NCBI RefSeq assembly: GCF_004027225.2
Contig: NC_044282.2
Span: forward strand, 50,312,576 to 50,376,575
From: Strigops habroptila
Taxonomy: Eukaryota; Chordata; Aves; Psittaciformes; Psittacidae
Direction of reading: 5' to 3'
DNA length: 64,000 nucleotides
Positions 24,056-35,960 of the stretch are shown here, piece by piece. Made by a program: the position numbers and the translations under genes. Every line of letters starts with the position of its first letter. Position 1 is the stretch's first letter. The notes beneath the pieces were generated by a model. The model had not been told where the DNA came from. It did not search any database and saw nothing but the letters and a program-made list of their open reading frames with translations.

Positions 24056-27000
24056 TTGCACTGTTTCTTGTCTATAGTTCCTGGTTTCTTACAGATGTGG
24101 CCAGATCCAAAGATGGAGAAACTGAAGGGCTGCAGTAATCTGCTGAATGTCAGATAAGACTGGCAAGCACTTTAATAATTTCTTTGCAGCAATGATATAT
24201 TAAAGGCTGTTTCATGATGCCAGCAGATGAATGAGATAGTCTTTTGTAATGGTTGTTATTATTGGAGAACATAAAAGGTACATTCATGAAGCATACCCTA
24301 TTGTCTGCTGAGCACTGCTGCTTACTGGAGTGCTGAAAGCATATAGCAGAATATTTCTCATCCTGAACAGATTTGCTTGATCTAGTATTTGGCAGAAAAA
24401 TTAAAAGGACAAACAGCTAACTGATATATGGAAAACATTACTGGAGTTCAATTGGTTCTAGTTAACTTTGAGCAAATACCATTGTGAGTGACGGGATGTG
24501 CTGCCACTCCAGAAAAAACACAGGTCTCCCTCTTGTAGGTGCTTTGTTGTGGTGTGCAGAAAATTCGGGTAGCCTGGAACATCCAAAGAGCAGCAGAAGC
24601 TTGTGTTCAGACAATTTGAACCATCCTATGTATATAACAAAGTTTAATTTAAAAATTTTACCAGGTGTACAAATGTCATAGTGCTCATATTTCATAAACT
24701 GTGTTGCCACTGCAGTCTCACTTTGCTGTCTTTTGATAGCACTGAAGTGTTGCAGAACTGTCCAGTGGCGACTGTCTTCTGCTTGCTGATTGTTGTACTA
24801 TTCAAAACTCAGTGGGTGATTTGGGTGGTGTCAAAGTCATCCTTCTGCAGATCTGTGTTTGAGAACCAGCACCCTTTCAACCAGAGCTGTGGTTGTGTTA
24901 GAGTTAGTTCAATTTATTGTCTGAGTTATGAAGAATAATGTGAAGGATAACAAAAAACAATAGAAATTATATCAAAACTGCTTTTGTTGACATTTGTGAC
25001 TATCTGGTATATTATCAGTATTATGTATGGCTATCTGTTAGGTTTTAAGCAATGTGTTCTTTTGCAATATTTTTGAGAATTTTTGGTTATGACACTGAAA
25101 AATAATGGTATTTTTGAATTAGGTCCTTCAAAATACGAAGTAGAGAATTTGTTAACATACAGCAATATACACTTATGCTTTAAGCAGCTCTGTACCATAT
25201 GCAGTAATAGGTTTGGGGGGGTTATGGAGTTTTAACCTTTTCTGGAAAAAAAAAAAATTCCGAAGTTGCTCTTCCCTACTTTATAGCAAGAGTTTAAGCA
25301 GTGTTTGGCCAAAATGGTTAAAAAGAAGTAAGTTTTACAAAAAGTAAGTCTATTCACCTGGAAGCGCTGATCTGTGGTGGTTTTTTCTAATGCACTAAAA
25401 CAATGAGAACAGAATTTAAATTCAGTTAAAAGATTGTAAAATGGTCTGGAGTGATCTGAAGTTGTCTGTCAGCAGCCTAAACTCTGGTTAGGAGTTTTGC
25501 CAACGGCCATTCTTACCAGGTGGTGCTTTTACACTGGGGACCTTCATTTAGTCTGTGTTTCTAAAACACAGTAATTCTTAGTATATGGTAAATAAACCTA
25601 ATTTTTCTGTATTTTCTTATGGAGCTTTAACTTTTCTGGTATCTATGTACAAACAACATCTCCCAATGGCTTAAAAATAGTTTTTATAGCTAAAGAAGGA
25701 AAGAGTTTGTTGTTAATCTGTCCCTATTAAACTTATCTGGTTTTTTTCAACATAACGCCTATGGTATCAGGAGCTTCCTCCATGTGTTTTACTTACCTCA
25801 TTTAATTGCATAGGTAACTTATGTAAATGCTATGCTCCAGGATGCAGTCTCCTTAATAAAGCAGGAAATCCCTAGGAAACTCTCCAAATAAGCACTGCAC
25901 AGGCTACCAAAACAATGAGAAATATGGGTTTGTATGTGAAACATTTTCATCAAGCCTATATGATATCTCCTTAAATTTGTCTTTTTTCTAAGACATCCAG
26001 TAATGTGACCTTTCTGCTTGTCAGAGCATGTGTGCATCCAGTTGCCTCTCCTGTTACCCTACTGATGAAAAGTGAGTTAAGTTTTACTTTTATATAAGCA
26101 GAATTGTTTGCATGGTGGCTTTCAGTTTACAGCTTTTGAAAATCAACCCAGGGCTGGGGAGAAAAATGTACTGGGCTAAGATGGGGAAGAAACGTAAGCT
26201 CCCTAAAAGTAAAGAAGGAATGCAAATCAAATCCTGACTGAGACCTAAATTGCCAGTTAGAACATAATCTTCTAAATAAGTGTTTCCATAAGCGACATGA
26301 TTTGGGGTAATTAAGTTTGCGATGCCCGAATAAGCTGTGGGTTTAAGGTTATGAGCTTCAGAGATCAGTGTCTTACAATTTTAAATGTATGTGATAATCT
26401 TGACTATGCAAATTGGTATACAACAAATATAAATTCTCTTTACTCTCTTGTATACTGCTATTGTCTAGAACAAATTAAAATAATGTGGTTTGATATGCCG
26501 TGATGAAAAATCCTCTCACTGAAGCATCTGTATCTCAGCAAGATGTTACTCTCTGCAGCTCATTCCAAATCCCAACCTCAGCTATGTTCTGGTTCAGATT
26601 AGGTTTGTACTGAACAAAATAGAGTGTAACAAAAGTAAGCAGGAAGCAATTCCACCCCCCAAATGAGGCCATTCCAGTTTTTCCAGTTTAATAAGAACCT
26701 TAACAAATTGCCGACTCAGGTAGAACTTGTGGGATGTTATTCTCTCTCTTTTTATATAGTGGTGCTCTGTTGTTCAAAGCATTACATCCAAAAGCCACGC
26801 TTTCTCAGGCAATATTTACCAAACTCAAGCCTCTACCTCATTTATTTGAAGAAGAAATCCCCAACTCCACTAAACTATTTCCTGCATTAAACTAATTAAC
26901 CTTCACAGAGAAATAAGGTCTTGCAGAGAGCAGCTGCAGCATTCCTGACAAGTGTTTGATGTGGAGAAAGAACATTTTAAAGAAGAATGAGTTAGTTTCC

Positions 27001-28696
27001 AAAGGTGCTGCTGCTATGAGCAACAGTTTCCAGTATTACGTGTGGTCCTTGCTCATCTCTGCTGTATAGTGAGATGATGCTTCTTGTATCAGCAGCAAGC
27101 ACTCATGTCTTGTTTGCCAGACAGACTTTAAAAGGCTTTATTCTGTAGTTCTTGTAGCAAAAGGTATTAATGTAAAATATCAGGAATTGGCTTTTGATAC
27201 TTTTAATAATAGTTTTAATAATTAAATCTGTTCCTTTAATAAAAAAAAAAATGGGGAGGAAAGGACAAAAGTGGGCAAGGGCAGCCCAGTTAAAGTTTAG
27301 TCTAACACAGTGACTTGAAGTAGTTTTTACCTGGAGTGCTGTTTATGTGCTCTGTGTGGTATATGTAAGCTCTCCCTTTTCCTCTGATGTTAGCCTAAGA
27401 AGTTACCCATTTCAGTCTTCCCTTTGGATGATAGGTCATATTGTTGGTTCTTCTGCATGTGCCAGGTGCTGTGTTGTTGCTCTCCCTTTCCTGTGGCTTG
27501 GGGGTGTGCGCAAGGGAGGAGGGAAGATACCGGAGGATATCAGCGGGTGTACAGCAGGACAGCAGTCCTCTGAGGAAACTTGCTAGCGTGAGACCTAATA
27601 AGGGGGCAAAATTAAGAGGAGCTTCAGCAGGCTACTGTAAATCATTCTGGATTTGATGGGGGCAGAAAAATTGGGGAATCACATGTCACAATCTGTTTTG
27701 TTCTAAAATTTTTGTATTGCCACTGTGGTAGGTGAGCGCTTTCACAAAGCAAAGTGGTGCCTTCTGATACCTGTCAAGAATGGCTCATTTTCCTCACTGC
27801 CTTTCCAAGGAGGGAATTACACGAGCTCTTGGGCTCAAAAACATTCTTTTAAAGGAACAAGTAGGAAGGTTGAGGCAGAGTAGTAGTGAGTGTAATGAAG
27901 AAAGGAAGGAATTTAAGGTGATCCTGGATTTCTCTAAGCACAAAACCACAAAACCCATTTCCGATTTTTTTTAATATGAAAAAGTTCTGCTGTGTCAGAA
28001 GGAGAGAGACGTTTTTCTTTCTGTGCCAAACAAACTGTCCTTTAGGTACACTGGTTTCTTTGAGAAACAAGGAGTGGATCAAGACACTTTTTCGTGGAGT
28101 GCTTCAGGTAATGAGCAGGACCATAACGGTTAAATGAATACATGTAGCTGAGCAAACATGCTGAACTCTGAATTCGTTGGAAGTGAGTATAAACAGATTT
28201 CATGCCCTGAGAGGTAATTCCTGAATGGTGGCAAAGATGTGTAATTATTGCTAAATTTACCAGCATAATTGAAGTCCTGTAGTCAATCATAGGTGATAAT
28301 ATTACTTGTGCAACCTGACAAGAACTTATGGGACTACCTAAATAGTGGGTTAGTCGGCTGGCTGTGTGTGCGGTTGCAGCTAATGGAGGTTGTGCTGTGT
28401 TTGGAAGACTCACTAAATTCCTTCTTGCGCTAAGGAGCGGTCTGCCACACAGCCAAGGACTAGCCCAAGGGCTATATTTTGGTTTATGCTTTCTCCTATG
28501 TCACAGGTAAGATCTGAACAGTTTGCACATTGCAAAGGTCTAGAAGAAGGTTGCAACGTTGATCTAATTTTCTCCTCCAAATAACTTGTCTTCCCAAGTG
28601 CAGAAGTTTGAGAATAAGCACGAGTGGTAAAGAGATGTTATTTTGAAATGTTTTCACACTTGAAGTTTTTTTGCAACCTTATGACTTTTTTCTTTT

Positions 28697-28746
<50 letters not shown>

Positions 28747-29069
28747 GAATGACTGGTGGTTTTTTCCCCTGTTCCTTTCTTCTTTGACCGGGGCTTAATT
28801 ATCATATGCAGGTGTCATGAAAGAAGTGCATGTGTAAGTACCAAGGAAAATAATATTTTCAAGGTCAAACTCTAAATAAAATTCTCAAGGACAGCTTTGA
28901 TTCAGAAGATGCTTTAGCCCTGAGCTTAAGCTCATTACAGTTCAAGTGCTAAAGCGGAGATCAAAACAAGAAGCTGCAAGCAACTGCATTCAGAAACTGC
29001 TTTGACTCATGTTCTTGACAGTATTTTCTAGTAAATATTATCTCTGACACTTACTGTTTTTCATACTTT
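24056..29069. other. Intergenic sequence, no supported gene
   Basis: Mostly unique-looking AT-rich sequence. Open frames here are short, lack homology I recognise and have no coding character. A 45-nt poly-T lies at 28699-28743. Confidence 0.6.
28699..28743. repeat. 45-nt poly-T tract
   Basis: Uninterrupted T run, preceded by the T/C-rich ttttttcttttcc. It is the longest homopolymer in the window. Confidence 0.9.
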
Positions 29070-29378
29070 CACAGAATTACAGAATAGTTTCAGTTGGAAG
29101 GGACCTTAAAGCTCATCCAGTTCCAATCCCCCTGCCATGGGCAGGGACACCTTTCACTAGACCAGGTTGCTCAAAGCCCCATCCAACCTGGCCTTGAACA
29201 CTGCCAGGGATGGGGCAGCCACAGCTTCGCTGGGCAACCTGTGCCAGTGCCTCACCGCCCTCACAGGAAATAATTTCTCCCTAATATCTAATTAAAGTCT
29301 CCTTTCTTTTAGTTTAAAGCCATTTCCCCTTGTCCTATCCCTACATACTCTTGTAAAAAGCCCCTTTTCAGCTTTCCC
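29070..29378 (-). mobile_element. CR1 LINE 3' end, minus strand
   Basis: Reads in reverse as a CR1 3' end: cagaattacagaatag is the reversed tail, then ccccctgccatgggcaggg, ctagaccaggttgctcaaag, ggccttgaacactgccaggg and a match through ttccccttgtcctatccc. It is truncated at its 5' end near 29378. 'gagcaacctggtctagtg' type. Confidence 0.93.
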
Positions 29379-31035
29379 TTTTCCTTGGTCTCTGGTTCAG
29401 AAGAATAGCTGAGGGCAGGGTAAGCAAGTGGTATTTTATTGCGTATCCAGACCGACAGATAGGAATGAGAGATCAGCCTGGACAGGTCCAAACTGGATTG
29501 ATCACGCTTCATGCCAAATAAAAATCTCTTGGACAGGTGGGGTGAAATTGAAGGAATGCTGATTTTCATTAACTAAGTACACATTGATATGTCCTGAAAG
29601 AAGACTGGGAGGATGTAGCCTGTCTGTGTTGCCACTAAGACTCCCAGATAGATTACATGCTTGACTGCTGCCATATGTTAGCTGGGAATAACATGGCAGC
29701 CTGTCTGTGAGAGGGACCCTCACGAGGAATTATAGCCACCACTCTTCTTTAGGCACCATTTTCTGCTATTGTACTGGATTTGACTTTTAATTATCCCCAT
29801 ATATGTTTGCAAATGCTTTCAAAATGACAAATTTCAAAAATTGCCTTTGGGCGGTTTAGTTGGCCTCAACACTACCTTGCTGTTATTTTATTTGGGTTAA
29901 ATTATTCCTTTTTTGAGGAATTATAGCCAGACAAAATCATTGTACTCTTGCTCACTTGCTGAAAGAGAGCAGTAAAGCAACAAGACTATTGGAATCCAGC
30001 TGCCTTTCTATTTGGAAATAACTATTCAAAAATTTATTTCAAAGAGTGAGGCAGCCTGGATGATCACTTTATAAAGTCTTTGAATGCTGCTATGCCTTAT
30101 AGATGGGTTGCATTAGGATCATGGGGGTACCCCAAAAAGGGTTGTGTGATAGTGGTGGTTCATGTTGCTCTTCTTTCTACAAATGCAGGGGATTTTCTTA
30201 AATGCTTTTTTTTCTTTAGCAGTGCATTTTTTAGAGCAAGGTTTAAGTCACAGAAGTCTAAAAGATACTAATACGCTACTGTTAAAAAGTGGTCATTCTT
30301 TAATCTAAATTGTTTGATATGTTGCTAAACAACTATCTAAAAAGCTTTATACTGTAACATGCGCTGCAACTTTCTGAAACAGCACAGAAAATGCCAAACT
30401 CAGGTTTAAAAATCAAACACTCCTGCAAGCAATACTCTCTAATGATTCCCATCTTGAAATTTAATTTGCAAAGGTGATACTAGGACCACATATACCTCGT
30501 GTTTCTGTGTTAAGCTCCTATGAAGTTGAAATTGGATCAGGGATTTTCTCTATCTATAAATTTGGTCTCTCCATGAAATGTGAGTTCATAGAATACAGAA
30601 AAATTCAGTTCATGCATATTAATCGTCTTGTATGGCAAGGAAGCTATTACTTTCATATGCTTTTATGCTTCTCACAATGTAAGATAATGATTCTGTATAT
30701 ATTAAAACTTAAATATTTTATAGATGCAATCAAAGAAAAAACATTTACATAAAGTTAAGGATCTGACTAAAATGTAAAAGCAAAGAAACTCAAAGCTCAG
30801 GCTGGAAATTCTGTTCTATATGATATTCTTCAGGATTTTCAAGACCACTATTGAGTGCTACTGGGTTGGTTGCTTCGCCTTATCTTACATTGGCCTAGGA
30901 AGAACCTAGGTCTTCTTAATATGTAAGTTCCATTTGTGAAATTTAATTTTTTTTTTTTTAAGAGATAAGTGAAAATACAGATTTAAAATTTTAATTCTGG
31001 GGTTTACAGGAAGCTGCCTACCAGCTATGAGTATA
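29379..31035. other. Intergenic sequence between two minus-strand CR1 copies
   Basis: AT-rich, with no supported gene, RNA or repeat apart from short A/T runs. Confidence 0.55.
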
Positions 31036-31132
31036 TTTATGTAATGAAAAAAAATTCTAGATCATTGTATTAATGTACATTTTTTTATGTAATGAAACAA
31101 AATTCTAGATCATTGTATTAATGTGCATTTTT
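31036..31132. repeat. Two-copy 48-bp tandem duplication
   Basis: A unit beginning tttatgtaatgaaa and containing attctagatcattgtattaa occurs at 31036-31083 and again from 31084. The copies differ at about two positions (A/C and A/G). It directly abuts the CR1 at 31141. Confidence 0.9.
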
Positions 31133-31140
31133 TTATTATA

Positions 31141-31485
31141 TCATAGAATCATAGAATAGTAAGGGTTGGAAAGGACCTTAAGATCATCTAGTTCCAACCC
31201 CCCTGCCATGGGCAGGGACACCTCGCACTAAACCATGTGGCCCAAGGCTCTGTCCAACCTGGCCTTGAACACTGCCAGGGATGGAACATTTACCACTTCT
31301 TAGGGCAACCTGTTCCAGTGCCTCACCACCCTCACAGTAAAGAACTTCTTCCTTGTATCTAACCTGAACTTCCCCTGTTTAAGTTTAAACCCATTACCCC
31401 TTGTCTTATTGCTACAGTCCCTAATGAACAGTCCCTCTCCAGCATCCTTTTAGGCCCCCTTCAGACACTGGAAGGCTGAAATCAT
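31141..31485 (-). mobile_element. CR1 LINE 3' end, minus strand
   Basis: Begins with the reversed tail tcatagaatcatagaatag and runs through ccccctgccatgggcaggg, actaaaccatgtggccc, ggccttgaacactgccaggg and gccccttcagacactggaag-like sequence. It carries the ACATGGTTTAGTG variant (read on its own strand) shared with the intron 5 copy. It ends near 31485 by 5' truncation. Confidence 0.94.
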
Positions 31486-32469
31486 ATGCCTATCAAAGAC
31501 GATTTATGTCCAAATCTGTATGAAAAAAAATACATGGATTTATTTTATTGAATTTTTTTCTTTCCAAGTACACTTCTGAATTGATTACAAGGTAAGAATT
31601 GCACCCATGGTAGAGCATAAGGGATTCTGGACTAAATCTGGAACAGCAGTGAAGTGCAGCTTACTTCTTGAATTAAGTTCCTGATGTCCTGAAAAATATT
31701 TTTCAGATGCTAAGTCCAAAGTTGCGGCAGTTCTGCAACTAATCTCCTTTCTGAACTGCAAGGTTTCCAGGATCCTGGAGTCTTCCTTCAGAAAGTAACC
31801 AGAAGTGGACCAATAGGACAGTGGAGAAGCTGGAGACTGTTCAATGTTATTCAACAGTCATAAACTGATTATTTTTCCTTTCTCTGTCTAAATTGCCTGC
31901 AGACACTCATAGAGAATAGCTGATAGGGATATTATTAAAGAACTGTGTTCCACCTCAGATGTAGCAGTATGTTTTGCTTTCTCTTCAAAAAGTGGCATCA
32001 TCACTAATGATAGCTTTTGCCCGGCAGGCCCTGTAGGTGAATGGTTACAGCATTAGCCAGGGTGTAAGAGAATGAAAAGCACATTCTTCCTTCTGCATAG
32101 AAGGCTTAAAATCCGTATCTCATATGTCCCAAGTGACTGTACCACCTAACCAGCTTTAGGCTAGTCTGTGCAGAACAGAGTTTAAGATTCATTGATCTGA
32201 GGGAGAGGCCAGAGAGGAAATGAAGGTCTCTAAACAATAAGTTACTCTAAGTTATTTTTTTCCAATTCTAGTTTATTGCTAGTATAATCTTTCCAGCTTA
32301 AGCACATAGAAATGGGAGCCCATTAAATATTCACCTGGACTGAAAACCCCTCTATTGTTCAATTTTATTCCTGAAATAAGTACTTAAAGAATATGGTATG
32401 GTCACTCCCTTGCTTTCTTCACCATAAATTATTTAATTGAGCTTTCAAGTACCTCAAAAGAAGTGAGTT
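31486..32469. other. Intergenic sequence with a possible tRNA-derived SINE relic
   Basis: No gene is supported. Around 32030-32095 the stretch ggtgaatggttacagcatta followed by gccagggtgtaagaga resembles the A-box half of an old tRNA-derived SINE, but it is too decayed for a firm call. Confidence 0.3.
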
Positions 32470-33600
32470 TTCTAATCCTCGTATCATTCTTCTTCTCAAA
32501 CTCCAATTCCCCAGGATGGCTCTTTACCTCTGGGTACCAGCACTGGGCAGTGCTCCAAATTCAGCAGCACAATTTCCAAATATGGAGATAATAAAACCTC
32601 CCTTTCTATTTGAAAATACTCTTTTTGTATCCAGTGATTGTATTTGTCCTTTTGAGTTCAGAATCATGCTGCAAGCTTGAGCTCAGCTGATGATTCACTG
32701 ATATTTCTCTCTCTCATTCTTGCTCTCTCCATCCCCCCCAGCCCCTTCCTTTTTCCTTTCAGAGACCATTTGAGGTTGTAACCTAATAGTAGTAATTATT
32801 CTCAGGGATACTACTATATATGTGGCCATATTCAGGATCAAAGTGCTTGTTTATGATTAGGTTGTGAGGTGGCTCGTACCACTTTGTTATTCTCTTCCTT
32901 AGTTACTGACCCTGATGGATTCATGTACATATGTGAACATAGGTCTATGTTTATAGGGAAAGAGGGTTTTTTTTCAGGTTTTTGATACTCGTGAGGATCA
33001 AAAAAAACCCCCTATGTTCTCAATGATGCATGCCTTCATTTATGTTTGGACACCTGTCAATCACATAGTTTTACTGATATGTGCTACGCTGTATTTGTGT
33101 CACCATAGTTTCTTAGTTAATAAATAAATCAGAGAGTGCCAAATCAGTACCATAAAGAGGTTTAAATTATATGAATTCTCCATTATTCCCTTTTTAACTA
33201 AACTTGCAATTTCATCATAAAAGATGCCAGTTTAGCTTGACACAAACCCATGTTGATTGGCATTAATTATATTACCCTCCTTTAATTTATTAACCAAGTC
33301 CTGTATCAGCCAGCTCTTTTGCTTAGGATCAATGTCAGTGTGACAGGCCTATAATTACCTGGGTTGTCTTATTTGCCCTTTTAAAATACTGGCACAACAT
33401 TCAGCTCACTGCAATGTCTCTAGTGTTCCACGATATATTGAAAATCAACATTAACGGCCCAGAGTTCCTTCACAAGCTCTCTCTAAAACCTTTAAATGTA
33501 AGTTATTTGGATACACTGTTGTCTGCTTTTAGGAGCCACTTTTTAACATCTTTCTGAGCTACTATTAAAATGGAAAGTATTTTGTCATCAACTGAACATG
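32470..33600 (-). mobile_element. Ancient CR1/L3-like LINE fragment, degenerate reverse transcriptase
   Basis: On the minus strand, sequence around 33320-33380 translates to a VVPVF-KGK-DNPGNYRPV pattern with stops, which is the conserved palm entry motif of non-LTR reverse transcriptases. Further along the minus strand, 32540-32580 (reverse of ccagcactgggcagtgctcc) fits the HLEYC-type segment near the end of CR1 ORF2. The spacing and order match one old, deleted LINE copy. It has many stops and frame breaks and cannot be functional. Confidence 0.6.
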
Positions 33601-34921
33601 CTGCTGTTGGTATTTTTTTCTGTTAGAGATCTTTTCTTAGTCTTTTGATAAATGTTTTCTGATTCCCAGTCTCGCTTCCTCACAGGATCAAGCAAAACCC
33701 TGTTCCTGTGTTTGACATCCATTTGCCATGGAAATCACTGTAAGATCCCAGGCTTAGCATGAGAGCTGCAATGTCAGAGGACAGGAGTGAAAAAATGTGA
33801 AGTTCTGTGTGAAACGTTATGGTGCTGCAGGCTCACTTGAAGGACCCAAACAAGAATTAAGTCTCTGTAGGGTTTCGGCATCAGATAATATGCAGCCAAA
33901 GTATCAGATAAGGAACCCCTAGTAATGCTGAAAAGGCAACATGAAGAGCTCAGTGACACTACAGCTTTAGTTAGTGTAACGGGGAGGACAAATGTGTTTG
34001 ACAGCCTGCACTGAAGCGTTGTATAAGCCTTGTAACATTATTTTAAGAATAATGCAACCCGTGAACTCTTAGACCCACTGGTGTCTGTCAAACCTCATGT
34101 TCATTTGCTGAATAAGAAAAATATCAGAAAAACAAATATTTCAGTTAAATTCTTCAGGATAAAAAAGCCACTTTAAAACTGAATAATGAGCAATAAACAT
34201 GGTAGAGGGGATGCTTGATGGGCTCACAGCTTCAGTGCTGTGAACAGCTTCATTGTCAATTGTACCCATTTCTCTTAACATCACTTCTGGTGCTCCGGAG
34301 CTGCAGGTCTCCTCGCCGGTGGGGTCCCGCAATGCATAAACACCATCAAGCTGCTGCTCAGTAGTGGTAAAATTGGGGAAGGCTTCCCATGCTGCGGCTG
34401 ATGGACTGGAAAAGGAATGCTTTTGAAATGGGCTGCTGTATTCGCTGCTTCACTTGATTGTTTCCATCTCTGCCTCAATCCTCGTTTCAACACAGTGTGG
34501 GCTCGCTGAGGGTGAAAGTGGGTGTCCGTTTGACAAGCAACAAAAGCAAGATCTTACACCATCTTTTGTACCAAATGGATGCTGTCTATTTTAATTTCTA
34601 AAGCAAAAGCCCAGGTTGAGCGCACTTAGCTTCAGACAGAAGGTTACATGCCTCCTTTATCTCTTTGTGGCAGTGACATTCTCTTAGTTGCCTACATCTG
34701 CCCAGCTGGATTAACAGCTTTTTTTGGTCTTTTCCCCAGTCCGTTTTTGTTGCAACTGTGGAGTCACGTTCAGTTATAGGTAAACCTAAGAACCCAATGC
34801 ACCATATTGCTCATCATCCAAAAGTAATCCTCGTATAAACCACTATAAAATATCAGGTTAAAACAAGGTAACAGAGGGTTCAGGTTTTAACAGAAATACA
34901 TACCATTCAGTATCTGATATT

Positions 34922-34963
34922 GTATTGGTAATATTCAATACTTCAATATTGAAGTATTGGTAA
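34922..34963. repeat. 24-bp perfect palindrome flanked by a 10-bp direct repeat
   Basis: 34936-34959 is perfectly self-complementary: CAATACTTCAAT followed by its own reverse complement, no spacer. GTATTGGTAA occurs at 34922-34931 and again at 34954-34963, the second copy overlapping the palindrome's end. Confidence 0.93.
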
Positions 34964-35886
34964 CTTCATTATGAAAATAATACCTATGATGTCAAGACAA
35001 TGTACTGTCTGTTTCCTAAGGGGCTAGATCCAAAGTCTGCCACAGCTGGGAGATGTTAGAGGAGGTATTCCTTCTTCTGGCAATAAAATCCCCAAAGACA
35101 TGATACTTATATACCTTCTGTTCATGTTCATCATCATGGAAAACTGAATTTCAGTACAGGAAACAGACAAATACTGTTTATACAGTGCTTTTAATGAAGT
35201 TTTAAGAATATTATCAGGGAAAGACCGTATGAGGGAAAATACATTCCTTTTGTAAAACTGCTAAAATAACTTTTTAAGATTTTAAACTTCCAGGCATCTT
35301 TTGATCTTGCACAATTTATAATCTATAAGACATGTATAAATTAAATATCAAAATCATAGATCACAACCTTTTTCTTTCCACATCTTCTAACACAGGAATA
35401 AAATTACTTTCACCAAAAATTAAATTAATTTATATCTTGTCATTCTGTGTCAAATTGTCAGATTCTCATCCCAGGTAGTCTGCTGGTCCAGGACAGCGAC
35501 TCAGCCCCAGGTACACAGAGTTTTGGATGACAACAAAGAGTGCAAGACAGATAATGATCAAAGGAACAGTGGCAGCATGTTAGCAGTGTTAGTGGCAGAG
35601 GGGCATTTTAGCTGTGGCTGCTGACATTGTGGAACTCATCACCATAGAAAATAGAGGAATATTCATGATATCATAGAGTATATGGATATATGGGTGTCTG
35701 TAGATGGATAATAAACTTACATCTGGGATGCCATCGTTAATAATGAGAAAAACATTGTGGATATAAAATTTTCTGTTTTCTGTTGGATTAGGATAATCTT
35801 GAGTATGATCATATAAAGCAGTAGCTGTGCTCATATCCTTGCCATCATGGAAAAGAGACTGCTCATTTTGGGAAACTGGTGATAGA

Positions 35887-35960
35887 ACTGTTGTATGTTT
35901 CAAAGTTTTTTTAAAAACATACAACAAAGGACTGTTGTATGTTCTAAACCTTTGCAAAGG
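35887..35960. repeat. Cluster of direct and inverted copies of TGTTGTATGTT plus a 12-bp palindrome
   Basis: TGTTGTATGTTT at 35889-35900 pairs perfectly with AAACATACAACA at 35915-35926 (14-nt spacer). ACTGTTGTATGTT at 35887-35899 recurs directly at 35931-35943, so the middle copy can instead pair with the third. CCTTTGCAAAGG at 35949-35960 is a perfect palindrome. Confidence 0.93.

Noticed and set aside
28699..29069. Processed pseudogene whose poly-A tail is the 45-nt T run
   Set aside because: No reversed AATAAA next to the tract and no gene-like sequence on the minus strand beside it.
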